The translations under genes and the position numbers were made by a program. From Euptelea pleiosperma (taxonomy: Eukaryota; Streptophyta; Magnoliopsida; Ranunculales; Eupteleaceae), in the NCBI GenBank assembly GCA_035048495.1, contig CM068553.1, positions 7,619,259 through 7,683,258 of the forward strand: a stretch of DNA of 64,000 nucleotides, written 5' to 3'. Positions 20,752-30,930 of this stretch are shown piece by piece (position 1 is the stretch's first letter; each line of letters starts with the position of its first letter). The notes beneath the pieces are model-generated. The model was not told where the DNA came from. It saw only the letters and a program-made list of their open reading frames with translations, and made no database searches.

Positions 20752-21401
20752 AACATTGCTAGAGCGCGGGTCAACAACGTTCTATTCAATGATTCTGAAA
20801 GTAAATTTCTCTCGTAGAATTGGAAAAGCTTTACTCTCACTCTTTCAACGTGACGGTCAACTAGTTTCTCCGCGACATCCATCGAGACTGGACCTCTACT
20901 TGTCCACGTGGCATTTGTATGGATTAAAATATAATAATAGTTAACTAAATATTCAATCCCTAAAAGAGAAGCATCCACGCTTCTGCGCTCTGTTTTTTCA
21001 CGTTCAACCTGGAGATCTTCGCCATTAGAAGCTACCTCTCTCCTTCATTTTTCACCATTTTCATTTCAAATCACCCCCTTTAAATCTCATTCACTTCAAA
21101 TCTGCTCATTCACCTGAACGCTCTTGAGTTTTCTAGGGTTTCTGAAGCTTTTTGAAGGTGAATTAATGGAACTTTTCTCCTCTTTCACGCAGGCATTTTA
21201 TCTTAAATGCTATCTCAATTCCTGATCAATCTTTTCAGCTACTCAGCATATCTGTCTCTGCAACCCTCTTTATTGCTTTTCCTCTTTTTCTTCTTCAAAA
21301 CTACTCCAGATCTCATCTTTTTGTTTCTTGTCTCCGGCTCGATCACTTTAAGTTTAAGCTTCTATATATAGTTCTTCGAGATTTTTCTGGTTTTCGAAGC
21401 C
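20752..21401 (+). promoter_or_regulatory. Promoter and 5' UTR region of the TRM-like gene
   Basis: Contains a G-box at 20905, an AT-rich stretch (ATATAATAATAG near 20930) that could be the TATA region, then about 430 bp of C/T-rich leader with CTCTTTCACG- and CTCTCTCC-like words. A TATATATA at 21363 is only about 40 bp from the ATG and is less likely to be the core promoter. The transcription start is not determined. Confidence 0.4.
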
Positions 21402-24400
21402 ATGGGAACCGAATCGAATCGGAGAAAACCTCCACCGATCGAAAGGAGACCTCTAATGCTGAAAGATTTTTTAAGAGATGATTTGAGTTCCTGTTCGTCC
21501 AACGGTTTCCGATCCTTTCCTAGACGATCATACCACACTTCTGTACGAAATCTTCTCGAAATGGATCTCAAAGCTACAGATTCAAACAACGCGAGAAAAC
21601 TTCTCAGAAACCGATCGAAGGCTGCATCAACTACGATCTCTGTGTTCCAGAAAACATCAGAGGCCGTAATTAACGTCGTCAGGTACTTCCCGTTCTCCTC
21701 CCTGAAGTCTCCGAAACAGGGGATCCTACCGAGGAGCCTTTCACGGAGACTGAAACGGAGCTTCTGGAAAAAGAGTGACAAGGAGGAACACGAGATCAGG
21801 GTTATTGTTAGGGTTAAAGACATCATACGGTGGAAATCGTTCCGTGATTTAGTCCAAGAGAAGGATAAACCGTTGGATTGCTCTTCATCTCCGATTCACA
21901 CCATCACGACTACAAACACCACCACCACCACCACAACAACAACCAGTAAGAGTAATAGCTGGTCTGATAGCGATTTTACGTCGGATTATTTACATTCTTC
22001 GTCCGGTAGTTCAGATTGCTCAGGTGAAAACGATGCTGACGACGGTAAAAAAAAATTACCAAACAAGAAGAAGAGTTGCAATGAGGTTGTTGAAGATTCC
22101 ATGAATAAGGTGAGCTTTTGTTTAGTGCTTCGCTATATAAATATATTAGCTTTGTCTGTTGGTTTGGTGGTGTTCATGAATTTTTTTAACTCACAGATTC
22201 GATCTCCACTGTATATTCTCCTTGATTATTTCTTTTGTTCTGTAAGGTAGCAGAGTTCCATCTTTGGAGATTTGGTTGACTTCGTTCTTGCCCTTGTCTT
22301 TTCCAGGGCTATTTAGGTCATTTCATTGTCATTTGTCACTGTTTTAAACGAAGAACAGCTGTGTATTCCAAGAGTTTCACGTGTGCAGTATTTATTGGAA
22401 AACATTTCCCACCTTTCAGGTTTACCAAATTAAATTTTCTAACTGGTTCCAAATTTCCAATCCTACAATCTATTGTCCTTCTGCGGAATCTACGGCGTTG
22501 AGTCTCGCGAGGCTATTTAAGTTGGTAGTTCATTAACTAGTTAATAACCATTTTCTTTATAGGTGTAAAGATTTATTACCAAAAAGCCCTTATCTAGTTT
22601 CTACAGCTAAAGGGACAATTAGTTGACCTATTTAGGCCGTGTTTGATTACCAAGTGGAAAATTGCATTTTCGAAAACACAACTGTCCATTGTTAGGTAGA
22701 CAGTACAAATCTGTATAATTTTTCCTAACAAGCCATTTAAATTTAGATAATTTTTCCTACTAAGTCTGGAATTCATTTCCCATCCAGATAGGTGAGAATT
22801 CATTTCCACCTGAAAATACGCATTTATTTTCTCACATGATTGAAATATATGTTCTCAGTTGCAATCAATCAGCCATTTAAGGTATATCATAGATGTATTT
22901 TTTCGAGAAAATTTTCCGTGCAATCAAACACAGCCTTAATTAAAAATAAAGGGTATTATAGTAAATTTAGTAACTTTATTCCCAGTGCCACATTATCCTT
23001 GTCGGTGGGCAAGGGAACTCACTTTTTTTTTATTTCCCCCTTACGGCGCTATTTTAGAAATCTACCTGCCAGTGTATAAATAAAATAGCTGGACCGACAC
23101 CTAGCGGTTTGACTTCGCCACGTCCACTGGTCTTGGGATTACTGTTGTTCTTCTCTCTTTTGTTTGTTTCTGGATTTTTTACTCTTCATTTGACTGGGTT
23201 GTGTATGTTTGTTATAAGAAGAAGGGATATTTTAGTAATTTATTGATAATGTCAAAGTGATTCTTTGCTCCTGCTCTAATGAACATGTGGGACCCTATAT
23301 CCATGTCTCAATTATACACGTTGCCGACTAAATTATAGATCAGGACCATTAGTTGGCGGGCCGGTGGGCCATATATTGGATGGATATGGGATCCCAAACT
23401 TTTTTTTTTTTTTGTAAAGCCCTACCTAAGAGATCTTTTATGGAGAAAAACGTATGATAGAGTGAACTTAACCATCAGATGTGTAGAATATGTTCTACTC
23501 TTTTTTTTTCCATAGATCATTTAGGTTGGACCATGATTAGTGGTTTAAATAGTTTACTCTGTTGTAATTTAGTTACCAGTGTTTCATTTAATTATGTTGT
23601 TTTAACGTTTATTTTAATCTGATTTGAAAAACAATTACAGGCGGAGTGTCCGTACGAGGAAAAGGAACAGTTTAGCCCAGTTTCTGTGCTCGATTTTGCA
23701 TTTGAAGAAGATGAAGAGACTGCTTCGTCCTTCCAGCAGAGCCTCGCCAACATGGAAAGTAGGTTATGTTTCTTTGTGCAGTAAAACCTTTGTTGTTTCG
23801 GGCTTCCGGAGGAAATGCCATGTGCCACACTGTTTGAGGCCGGTAACCATGAATGTTTGAGCGGAAATTTGCTGCTCCCTCCTAAAATGTGAGCGTGACA
23901 TATTCTTGGGAGCCCACTCAGAGATAATTTTTACTTTGGTAGAAGTTTATAGAAGGAACTTACATAGCTGACGTCTACGAAAAGTCAAAATGAAATACAA
24001 GTTACAGTTATAACCAAGGTTCAAAGTCTCGAGATGGAAGGCTGGACCTCGATTTGGATCGGTCCTATCCAGAACGGTCTAGCCCATCTATTAGGATCTT
24101 TACTAGGCTTCAAGCTGCCATTCCTCCCGAAAAGATTTCTTGTTAGGAAAAGGCAAATTTTAGCCTTTATACTACGATTGACATCACATTCTGCGGGGCT
24201 CCACGATTCAATCCTATGACCTCCAACAGTGATCAACCTCGTACCCGCGGGCCCATTCCATGATTCTATCCCATGAACCTTTAACACTAACGGCGATTGA
24301 TCTCACACCTACAGACCCGTATCGTACCCTTAGGGAGGGGCATTATTGACCCTCAACACGATCTCGCCCGACACAAAGTGGGACTCCTTTGTAAAACAGT

Positions 24401-25990
24401 GATCTCGGCCTGAGACAGAGCCTGGTCTGGATTAGATTGGTGGGCTCCGATCCCAATCCGGATCACCCAATCCAAACCGGGATCGGCCTAGACTTTGAAC
24501 CATAGGTATAACTTTTTGTTGACTTTAGGTAAGCTTAACTAGTTATGGGTTAAGCATTGGGTTTGGGTAAGTAGAGATGAATTGGTCATATAAAAAATTA
24601 TGAAGTGATTCCAAGGATATTGTTGTCACTTAAAAAGTTTTATTAAAGATTTAGTGGTCATTTAAGATTTGAATTGAAAGAATAGAGGGATATTTTAGGT
24701 ATTTAAAGAATTTCACTTAAATTTCAGATACTGCTTACGTATTCACTTAAAGAATAGAGGGAGTCATCTAGCTCGATTAGTGATTTCTAGCCATAAGATT
24801 TGAGTACTCAAAAAAATGCTTCAGTCCAATGGCTAGAATCAATGGAAAACGCTTCAATCCAATGGCTAGAAATCTTCAATCAGCAAAGTTCTACTCCATT
24901 TTATTGTCTTCTTATACATGTGTCAGCTACGTAGGTTCCTTCTATCAAATTTGATGGAAGCTCTTTCTATTAAAAATATTCCCCCACACAGATGTTCCGC
25001 TCATCTCTTGATGGACCAAACACAAAAAATCAGCTTGATTGTTGATTTCTAGCCGTTGTATTTGAGCATTAGGTGGCCAGGCATCGATATGGTCAGTGGG
25101 CCCATAAACAGTACACTGCCCCCACTTCATTTTGGGAGCTAGGCCCTTCAAGCTGGGGGACAGCAAATTTCACAATGTTTGGTGCCAACTTAGGGATTCT
25201 AAACACCAAAAATCACTCTGATTAATGATTTCTAGCCATTAGATCTAAGTACTCGAAAAATAAAATGCTTCTCGGCTTAGAATTACTTGAAGGACCATGC
25301 TTGAATCCAGTGGCTAGAAATCATCAATCAGGGTGGTTTTTTTTTTTTTTTTGAATTTTATGTAGGAGATATTTTAGTAGGACCCATGGCCATGTTCCTT
25401 TTTTCGTTTGTGCTATCTCAATATTGTGGTGCAACTATTGATAAGAGTACGTGATCCTTGATTTGACAGGAACAAAGAAAAAGCTTATGCAGAAGATCCG
25501 ACGGTTCGAAGGCCTCGCTCAACTGGAACCCGTTGATCTAGAGAAGCGGATTGTTTCATTAAATCTGGATGACTCACTGGAAAGCCCCAGAGACTATAAT
25601 GAAGAAGATGAAGAATCTATTAAGTCAAAAGAAAAGGCAAGAGATTTACTCAAGTTTATTAAAGAAACTAGCTCAGTAGAGTTCAGTAAAGCGACGACCG
25701 TTGATATTCTTCTGCTGGATTTCTTTAGAGATGAAATTACCGAAAGTAATCTAAATCAAGGAGCAGAAGGCGATGAAGAGCTATTGAGAGTAGGAAGAGA
25801 TTGGATTAATGGGAGTTATAGAGCGTTGGATTGGGGGGTGGAGGAAAGCAAGGAGGTGCTTATAAGAGAGATGGAGAGGGGAGGGAGATGGAGAAAGTTT
25901 GGGGAGGAAGAAAAGGAGTTAGCATTAGAGATGGAGGTTGAGGTATTAGATTCATTAGTGGAGGAGTTGTTGTTTGATCTTTTATCTTGA
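21402..25990 (+). CDS. TRM-like (TON1-recruiting-motif type) DUF4378 protein, three exons
   Basis: Exons 21402-22109, 23641-23758 and 25470-25990 join in frame to 448 codons plus stop; all introns are GT...AG. The N-terminus has MGTESNRR then a conserved block LMLKDFLRDDLSSCSSNGF at about residues 18-36. A basic middle (RSLSRRLKRSFWKK), a poly-Thr run (about residues 170-180) and a Ser/Asp-rich acidic segment follow. The third exon carries TKKKLMQKIRRFEGLAQLEPVDLEKRI and the C-terminal DUF4378 pattern ending EVEVLDSLVEELLFDLL. Plant DUF4378 proteins of this layout belong to the TRM group, which in Arabidopsis attach TON1/PP2A to microtubules and affect division-plane and cell-shape control; TRM27/28 are the nearest by memory. 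Intron 1 (1.5 kb) holds a Tourist-like MITE and intron 2 (1.7 kb) a hAT-like MITE. No disabling change seen. Exact subgroup is uncertain. Confidence 0.85.
22635..22935. mobile_element. Tourist-like (PIF/Harbinger) MITE in intron 1
   Basis: Starts GGCCGTGTTTGATTACC and ends GCAATCAAACACAGCC, inverted repeats of about 14 bp, flanked by TTA at 22632-22634 and 22936-22938. A TTA duplication and GGSC...GTTTG ends are the hallmarks of Tourist/PIF MITEs. It also contains inverted TGGAAAATT/AATTTTCC-type words. Confidence 0.85.
24015..24504. mobile_element. hAT-like MITE (family G) in intron 2
   Basis: Starts CAAGGTTCAAAGTCTCGAG and ends CCTAGACTTTGAACCATA. Flanks are GTTATAAC (24007-24014) and GGTATAAC (24505-24512), 7/8. 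Subterminal regions have GGATCGGTCC and GATCCCAATCCGGATC words. Same family as 26502-27133 just downstream of the gene. Confidence 0.75.
24760..25370. mobile_element. Family C-like MITE remnants in intron 2
   Basis: Several copies of the inner words GATTAGTGATTTCTAGCC and TCCAATGGCTAGAAATC occur around 24775-24870, 25020-25100 and 25200-25330. They look like two or three eroded and partly overlapping MITEs. The poly(T) near 25337-25352 follows the last one. Boundaries cannot be fixed. Confidence 0.45.
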
Positions 25991-26493
25991 GAGATTAAAC
26001 AACAAAGCGATCCACTAAGAGACCCTGCAGGGGCCAATTTGAAAAGAAAATATTGAATGTAACGGTGATGTAGATGCGAAGAGACCTTCATAGGGAGTAG
26101 TTTGTGCATATTGGTATATCTCAGGGTCAGGGTGGTGTTCGTCCATTTGATGCATTGTTGGGTATTAGTTAAGAACCCCTGGTTCATATCATATGAAGCG
26201 GAAAAGGACGTAAACCACCTTCAGGTACTTCAGGCTACGACAGGCAATTTCGAATTTCATGGGGACAAGCTTCGTTCACTTTCTTCAGCTTTTTACTCTA
26301 TAAAGTATAAAGCACTGAAGCGGTGAAGCCTTTGTTGGCTGTACGGACACGGGGGGTGGGGGGGGCATCAACTTGTGCTGGCTGCAAGTTTAAGGGCTAT
26401 AAATATATGTATTTTAGGGCAAGTTGCCCGATCTGCATCTGGTAGTCTGTACTCTAGTCTGCTCTTCCACTCGTTTTGAGGACCCCTTGCTGG
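25991..26493 (+). other. 3' flank of the TRM-like gene
   Basis: Probable 3' UTR and downstream DNA. TATAAAGTATAAAGC near 26299 and GGCTATAAATATATG near 26395 could contain polyadenylation elements, but there is no canonical AATAAA close to the stop. No other gene seen. Confidence 0.4.
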
Positions 26494-26501
26494 GTTTCTA
26501 G

Positions 26502-27133
26502 CATGGATGAAAGTCTCGGGATCGGCCGTTGGATCGGACCCCTCCGATCCCGAGTTGGATCGCCTGGATCGGTTGGATCGGTCCGATCCACTGTGATCCC
26601 GAGACGAGAAAAAAAAATCCCAAAAAATGCAAAAAATTGTAGAAAAAATTCAAAAAAATTGTAGAAAAATTAGAAAAAATCACAAGAATGTAGATCTATG
26701 TGTTTCCCCCAAAACTCGCCGGATTTCCCCCAAAACTCACCGGATTTTCAACCCAACTCGAAGAAATTTGAACCAAGACCTTTGATCTCCATGGATCTAT
26801 GTGTTTCGAAGGTTGATCTATCATTTTCAAGTTATTTTTAGGTTCTAAGAAGGGCTGGGGGAGGAAAACGAGTGAAAAGATGAAAAAAAAAAGAAAAAAA
26901 AATCAAGTTTTGATAGCATCATCGCCGCTGGTTCAACTCGCCGAGTTGGATCGGTGTAACTCGTTTGGATCGGGCAATCCAACCGATCCAAAAGGCGATC
27001 CAACCGATCCAGAGAGTTGGATCGGACGATCCAGTGCGATTCGAGACAAACATTGGATTTTTGTCTCGGATGCCTCCGATCCCGGTCTGGATCGCCCGAT
27101 CCAACTCGGGATCGCCCGAGACTTCGAACCATG
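26502..27133. mobile_element. hAT-like MITE (family G), perfect 8-bp TSD
   Basis: Starts CATGGATGAAAGTCTCGGG and ends CCCGAGACTTCGAACCATG, flanked by GTTTCTAG at 26494-26501 and 27134-27141 (8/8). Both subterminal regions hold dense arrays of GGATCGG/CCGATCC words (roughly a dozen on the right, about eight on the left). The central 350 bp is A-rich with CTCGCCGGATTTCC repeated twice. Open frames across it come from the repeated words and are not a gene. Confidence 0.9.
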
Positions 27134-27384
27134 GTTTCTAGTTTCCACAGAACATTTTTGAACCAGCAGGATTTGGAAGCAGCGAACAGGCTCCAATGAT
27201 GGCGGCCACGTATACCCATGGTTTAGGCTTTAGTTTTTAAAAAGTAACCATGGGTTTATGTGGCGCATGATCATTGGAGAATGATGGCAGCTTCAAAAAT
27301 CCAGCTGCGCCATCTCGATGCAAGTTGAGGCCTTTTTTTATATATTTAATATATATGGTAATTAAAATTCGAACTCCCTGGATA

Positions 27385-27760
27385 GGGAAAAATTTTAGAT
27401 GCAGGGGACTTTGGATGCATTCGATGCAGAGGGGTATCGTGGCCCTACATGGCTCATTGTTTTGGGCCACCGCATGGATGTTTAGCCCACCCTTTTGTGG
27501 ATATGTATACAAAACATCGGCTTGGTTGATAACTTCTAGCCTTTGGATTAAGTGTCCAAATATATGCAAAAAAACATGCTATCCAACGGCTAAACTCAAT
27601 CCTAAAAAGGAACTATGATCTATGGCCAGAGAAAATCAATGAAACTGATTTTTGGTATGCATATCCACCAAAGGGTGGGCTAAACATCCATGTGGTTAGG
27701 GGCCCAAAACAATGAGCTATGTAGGGGCATCCAAAGTCCCTCTGCATCTAAAAATCCCCC
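27385..27760. mobile_element. Family C MITE
   Basis: Ends GGGAAAAATTTTAGATGCAG and CTGCATCTAAAAATCCCCCC are inverted copies. Next inside are TGGCCCTACATGGCTCATTG and CAATGAGCTATGTAGGGGC, then CCGCATGGATGTTTAGCCCA and TGGGCTAAACATCCATGTGG. It is the best preserved family C copy in the window. Confidence 0.75.
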
Positions 27761-27766
27761 CCCATA

Positions 27767-28545
27767 GTAGAAAATCTTATTTAACAACTATTCATTATGG
27801 GTCGGGCTCAAGGGACCCCATCTTGGCGTACCCACATAGAAGATGAATCAATGGCTGATTTTTGGTGAGGAGATCATCCTCACAAAAATTCAAATCATTC
27901 TGAAACTCATAGACTGGTTTAGAAGCTGAAGAATTACGGACCGTCGATTTTTACCATAGAACTTGAAAAACACATTTGATGGGGTTAGAAATTTCAGAAT
28001 GGGCTGATTTTTTGTTGGGGTGATCTATATGGTGAGGTTATCATCTCCACCAAAAATCAGCCATTGATTCATCTTCTATGTGGGTACGCCAAGATGGGGG
28101 TCAAAAATGGGGTCCCTTGAGCCTGACCCATTCATTATAATCAAAAGCTACGGGAAAAAAGTTTAGATGTAGAAGACTCCCGTTGCAGTTCAAGCAGAGG
28201 ACTCTTTGGGCCCTACATAGATCATTTTTTGGGCCTAATGACAGCATAGATGCTCAGTCCATCTATTAGTGGGATAAACACACTAAAAATAATCTTGATT
28301 GATGATTTCTAACCATTAGATTTACTACTCAAAAAACATGTTTGAATCCAATGGCTAGAATCAATCTTAAGAAGTACTAAAATCTATGGCTAGAGATAAC
28401 CAATCAAGTTAATCTTTGGTTTGTACATCCAATTAAACATCAATGTGGTTAGTGGGCTGGGGCCTTCTCTCACCTGTGGCCTAAGGCAACCGCTTTATTG
28501 GACTTATGGTAGAGACGGCCCTGTCGAGTGGCACAGTGATCACAA
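27767..28545. mobile_element. Family C-type element split by a family A MITE
   Basis: Left part 27767-27798 and right part from 28130 are joined in another copy at 47476-47923 (minus orientation), which has the uninterrupted sequence. The right part runs from CTACGGGAAAAAAGTTTAGATG through AATCAATCTTAAGAAGTAC to TGGTAGAGACGGCCCTGTC near 28530. No coding sequence. Confidence 0.65.
27799..28129. mobile_element. Family A Mutator-like MITE, 331 bp, perfect 9-bp TSD
   Basis: Ends GGGTCGGGCTCAAGGGACCC and, complementary, GGGTCAGGCTCAAGGGACCC. TSD ATTCATTAT at 27790-27798 and 28130-28138 (9/9). Long inner inverted arms contain GGCGTACCCACATAGAAG and GATGAATCAATGGCTGATTT. The related uninterrupted site at 47869-47923 confirms the insertion point. 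Confidence 0.92.
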
Positions 28546-28649
28546 ACCTGATGATTGGCCATTCGCTTTGCTTAAAATTTTTATGACGGTTGAACTGGTT
28601 GAACTTTGGGTTGTGATGGAACAAGGTAAACCTGACGGGTTGTGACGTG

Positions 28650-28880
28650 AGGTAGCGCATTTTTTTTCTACTCACGACTGCTATCTGGACCCACCGACTG
28701 CATGGATATTTATCATCCCACCCAAGGTAGACATTCATACAAAAAATCAGCTTGTTTGATGATTTTTAGCCGTTGATTTTTACAGCAAGAATCACGCCTT
28801 AACAAATACTGAAATCTAACGACTAGAGATTACAAGTCACGGTGGGTTAAACATCCATGCGGTCCATGGGCCCAAAAAAA
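28650..28880. mobile_element. Family C MITE, right arm short
   Basis: CTGGACCCACCGACTGCATGG on the left pairs with CATCCATGCGGTCCATGGGC on the right. The inner word ATCAGCTTGTTTGATGATTT matches the family. The stretch 28545-28650 between elements shows nothing recognisable. Confidence 0.55.
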
Positions 28881-28974
28881 TAAAAAAAAACATTTTTGTA
28901 TAATACGCGAATTATATACACAATTACTAACCATGCTTCTGCCCACCTGTTATATAGTACATACTACATACAAT

Positions 28975-29292
28975 CATGGTTTAAAAGACGGCCATCCCCG
29001 CCATGTTATTTACCATTATAATGCTCAGAAAAAAAAGGGCTGTTATTTTTCCGTTATAACAAAAATAAAGACCATTATTTTCTGAAAATAAAATAATTAA
29101 AATAATGCCCATTATTTCTGTTATTTTCAGTTTTTTCATTATTTTCTGTCAAAATTTATTGAAAATTCACTATTCAAATTTTGAATTTTGGCGACGGTTT
29201 TCCATTTTTCCATTATCTTCCGTTTTTTACCTTGTGCCTTACAATCTGTTATAACGGAAAAAACGGTAATGCCTGGCCCCTTTTAAACCTTG
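28975..29292. mobile_element. hAT-like MITE, ATAACGG type, perfect 8-bp TSD
   Basis: Starts CATGGTTTAAAAGACGG and ends CCTTTTAAACCTTG. TSD CATACAAT at 28967-28974 and 29293-29300 (8/8). The interior is GTTATAACGG/CCGTTATAAC-rich with an AAATTTTGAATTTTGG core. Confidence 0.88.
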
Positions 29293-29329
29293 CATACAAT
29301 CAATGTTATACCCATTGACATGGGGGCAT

Positions 29330-29610
29330 AAAGATGCACAGCGTGGCACATTCTTTTTAGGTCCACTGACTCATGAATGATTGGCTCATCCTTGATGGAC
29401 CTACACAAAAAATCATCCTGATTGGTGATCTACAACCATTGGATTAGAGCATTTTTTATTGGTAATATTGAACTCTTGAATTAGCGTAACTTTTTGGGTA
29501 ATCATATTGAATGGCTAGAGATCACAACTCAGGCTGATTTCTGGTGTATGTACTACATCAATGGACCTAAAAGTGGTCATTTTAATGCTCTCCAGAGCAC
29601 CATAGGGAAA
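29330..29610. mobile_element. Family C-like MITE, diverged
   Basis: Contains GGTCCACTGACTCATGAATG, the inner words AATCATCCTGATTGGTGATC and GAGATCACAACTCAGGCTGA as inverted pair, and ends with a GGACCTAAAAGTGG segment near 29575. Related to 20095-20395. Confidence 0.5.
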
Positions 29611-30136
29611 ATTCCTCAGGCTAGATTTTTTCCGTTGACGTGGATTTTCTATTTGAGGGATTACACTTGGATCGGTTGATTGATATCCCACACGACTGAG
29701 GCGAAATATCGAACGGGGATGGTGTCGCTCCTTGTAATTTTTTTTTTTTTTTTCGTAAACTAGGGCTCAACTTGTAATTTTTTGCCCATGACCCAATCTG
29801 GGCCTGGGCTTGCCTTCTTGAAGTCCGACCTCGTCCAAAAATGGCCCACCTTTTTACCTCTTTTTTCATTTTTATTTAAAATTAACCAGACCTGACCCAA
29901 GCTGAGGCCTGGCCCGATTATGCCCAGGGCCTAGTTCAAGGAATTTGGCCCGGGCCGTCGGGCCAAAATTACACGCTGAAATAGGGCCCTGTGGTTGCAT
30001 TTTGTAAAACTTCCTAGAAACCTTTCTTGCCTACAAATGTTATAAAAGTCATTTTTTAGATCAGTCATTTTCTATGACTTGAAAATTAACAGAAAATATG
30101 TGACTTTCACTTCCCCAACACGCCTACACATGAAAC
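29611..30136. other. Repeat fragments, no gene
   Basis: A poly(T) run near 29740-29753 is followed by GGGCC-rich DNA (about 29755-29990) with words like those of family H, such as GACCTGACCCAAGC and GCCCGGGCC. It may be another member with lost ends. 30000-30136 is featureless. Confidence 0.4.
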
Positions 30137-30240
30137 CAAGGTTTAAAAGGGCCTTTTGTAACGGTATGACGGACTGGGGGCATTACCCTTTTTTCCGTTA
30201 TAATGGCCATTATAATGAATCGTAACGTTCAGGGGCAAAA
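30137..30240. mobile_element. hAT-like MITE fragment
   Basis: Starts CAAGGTTTAAAAGGGCC and contains CCGTTATAATGGCCATTATAA, then breaks off. Only the left terminus is present. Confidence 0.5.
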
Positions 30241-30930
30241 ACGGAAAAATGGGGTATTTTCGGCAAAAAGCACCCAAATGGGGTGCTTGTGGAATTTGTG
30301 GGGGGCCGGCAAATAGAATTTCTCTTTTCTTAAAGCTTTCTCTGTTAAAAACTTGTGAAAGTGTCCTAATAAACATTTCAAAATACTCACAATGCCCTTG
30401 ACTTAATTTTAAGACTTAAGAATTTACCAATAAATTCAATTCAGACATAAGTCATTAAGCTATCCGACCTTAAGCACTCTAAGCTTTTAGATTTGATAAC
30501 TTAATTTACTAAACCCCACATAAGTTTAAAAGCCCATTGGTGCAGCTCCCTTAGCCACCATATGTAAGAAACCTTGACTATATAATTTTTCCTCTTTCAG
30601 TGGAGATAACGAGAAATTTTTAATGTTGGAACTTTTTGATCCAGCGTCCTGCCACTTTTAAGTGTCGCCTGTCCCCAATTTTATGTGATGATTGCCAAAA
30701 ACATGTAATTGTGGATTGCAATATTAAGAATATGATGCGTAAATTTCAAAGTTGGGAGCTCATACAATAGTTGTCAAAAGGTCTGCCTGAGACAAAGATA
30801 AATTGATATATTTATATTACTGGCTTGATATATATATTATCTTTGCAACGTGGCTCATACTGGGTCTGTCATCAACATTGATGAGGGATAGCGAATTTCT
30901 ACTGCAGATTGAATGATTAAACTGGCCAAT
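30241..30930. other. Intergenic DNA, nothing recognised
   Basis: AT-rich DNA with a GCGTCCTGCCACTTTTAAGTG segment near 30640 that resembles 5755-5785, indicating an older dispersed repeat. No ORF of interest. Confidence 0.35.

Larger units (their letters stand above)
18690..20910. promoter_or_regulatory. Cluster of eight G-box cores (CACGTG)
   Basis: CACGTG occurs at 18690, 19239, 19267, 19651, 19895, 20445, 20724 and 20905. In equal-composition DNA one expects about one per 4 kb, and this DNA is AT-rich, so eight in 2.2 kb is marked enrichment. At least three lie in MITE arms (18690, 20445, 20724); the others are outside clear MITEs. The palindromic hexamer is the core recognised by plant bZIP and bHLH/PIF factors. 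The next gene downstream starts at 21402. A regulatory effect is inference. Confidence 0.5.

Noticed and set aside
21363..21372. TATATATA as the core promoter of the TRM-like gene
   Set aside because: It lies only about 40 bp before the ATG, and the preceding 400 bp has leader-like composition, so transcription more likely starts further upstream.
26845..27219. Long overlapping frames on both strands in the GGATCGG region
   Set aside because: They arise from repeated GGATCGG/CCGATCC words inside a MITE with a defined TSD; the encoded SDP/RSG-type repeats are an artefact of the repeat.
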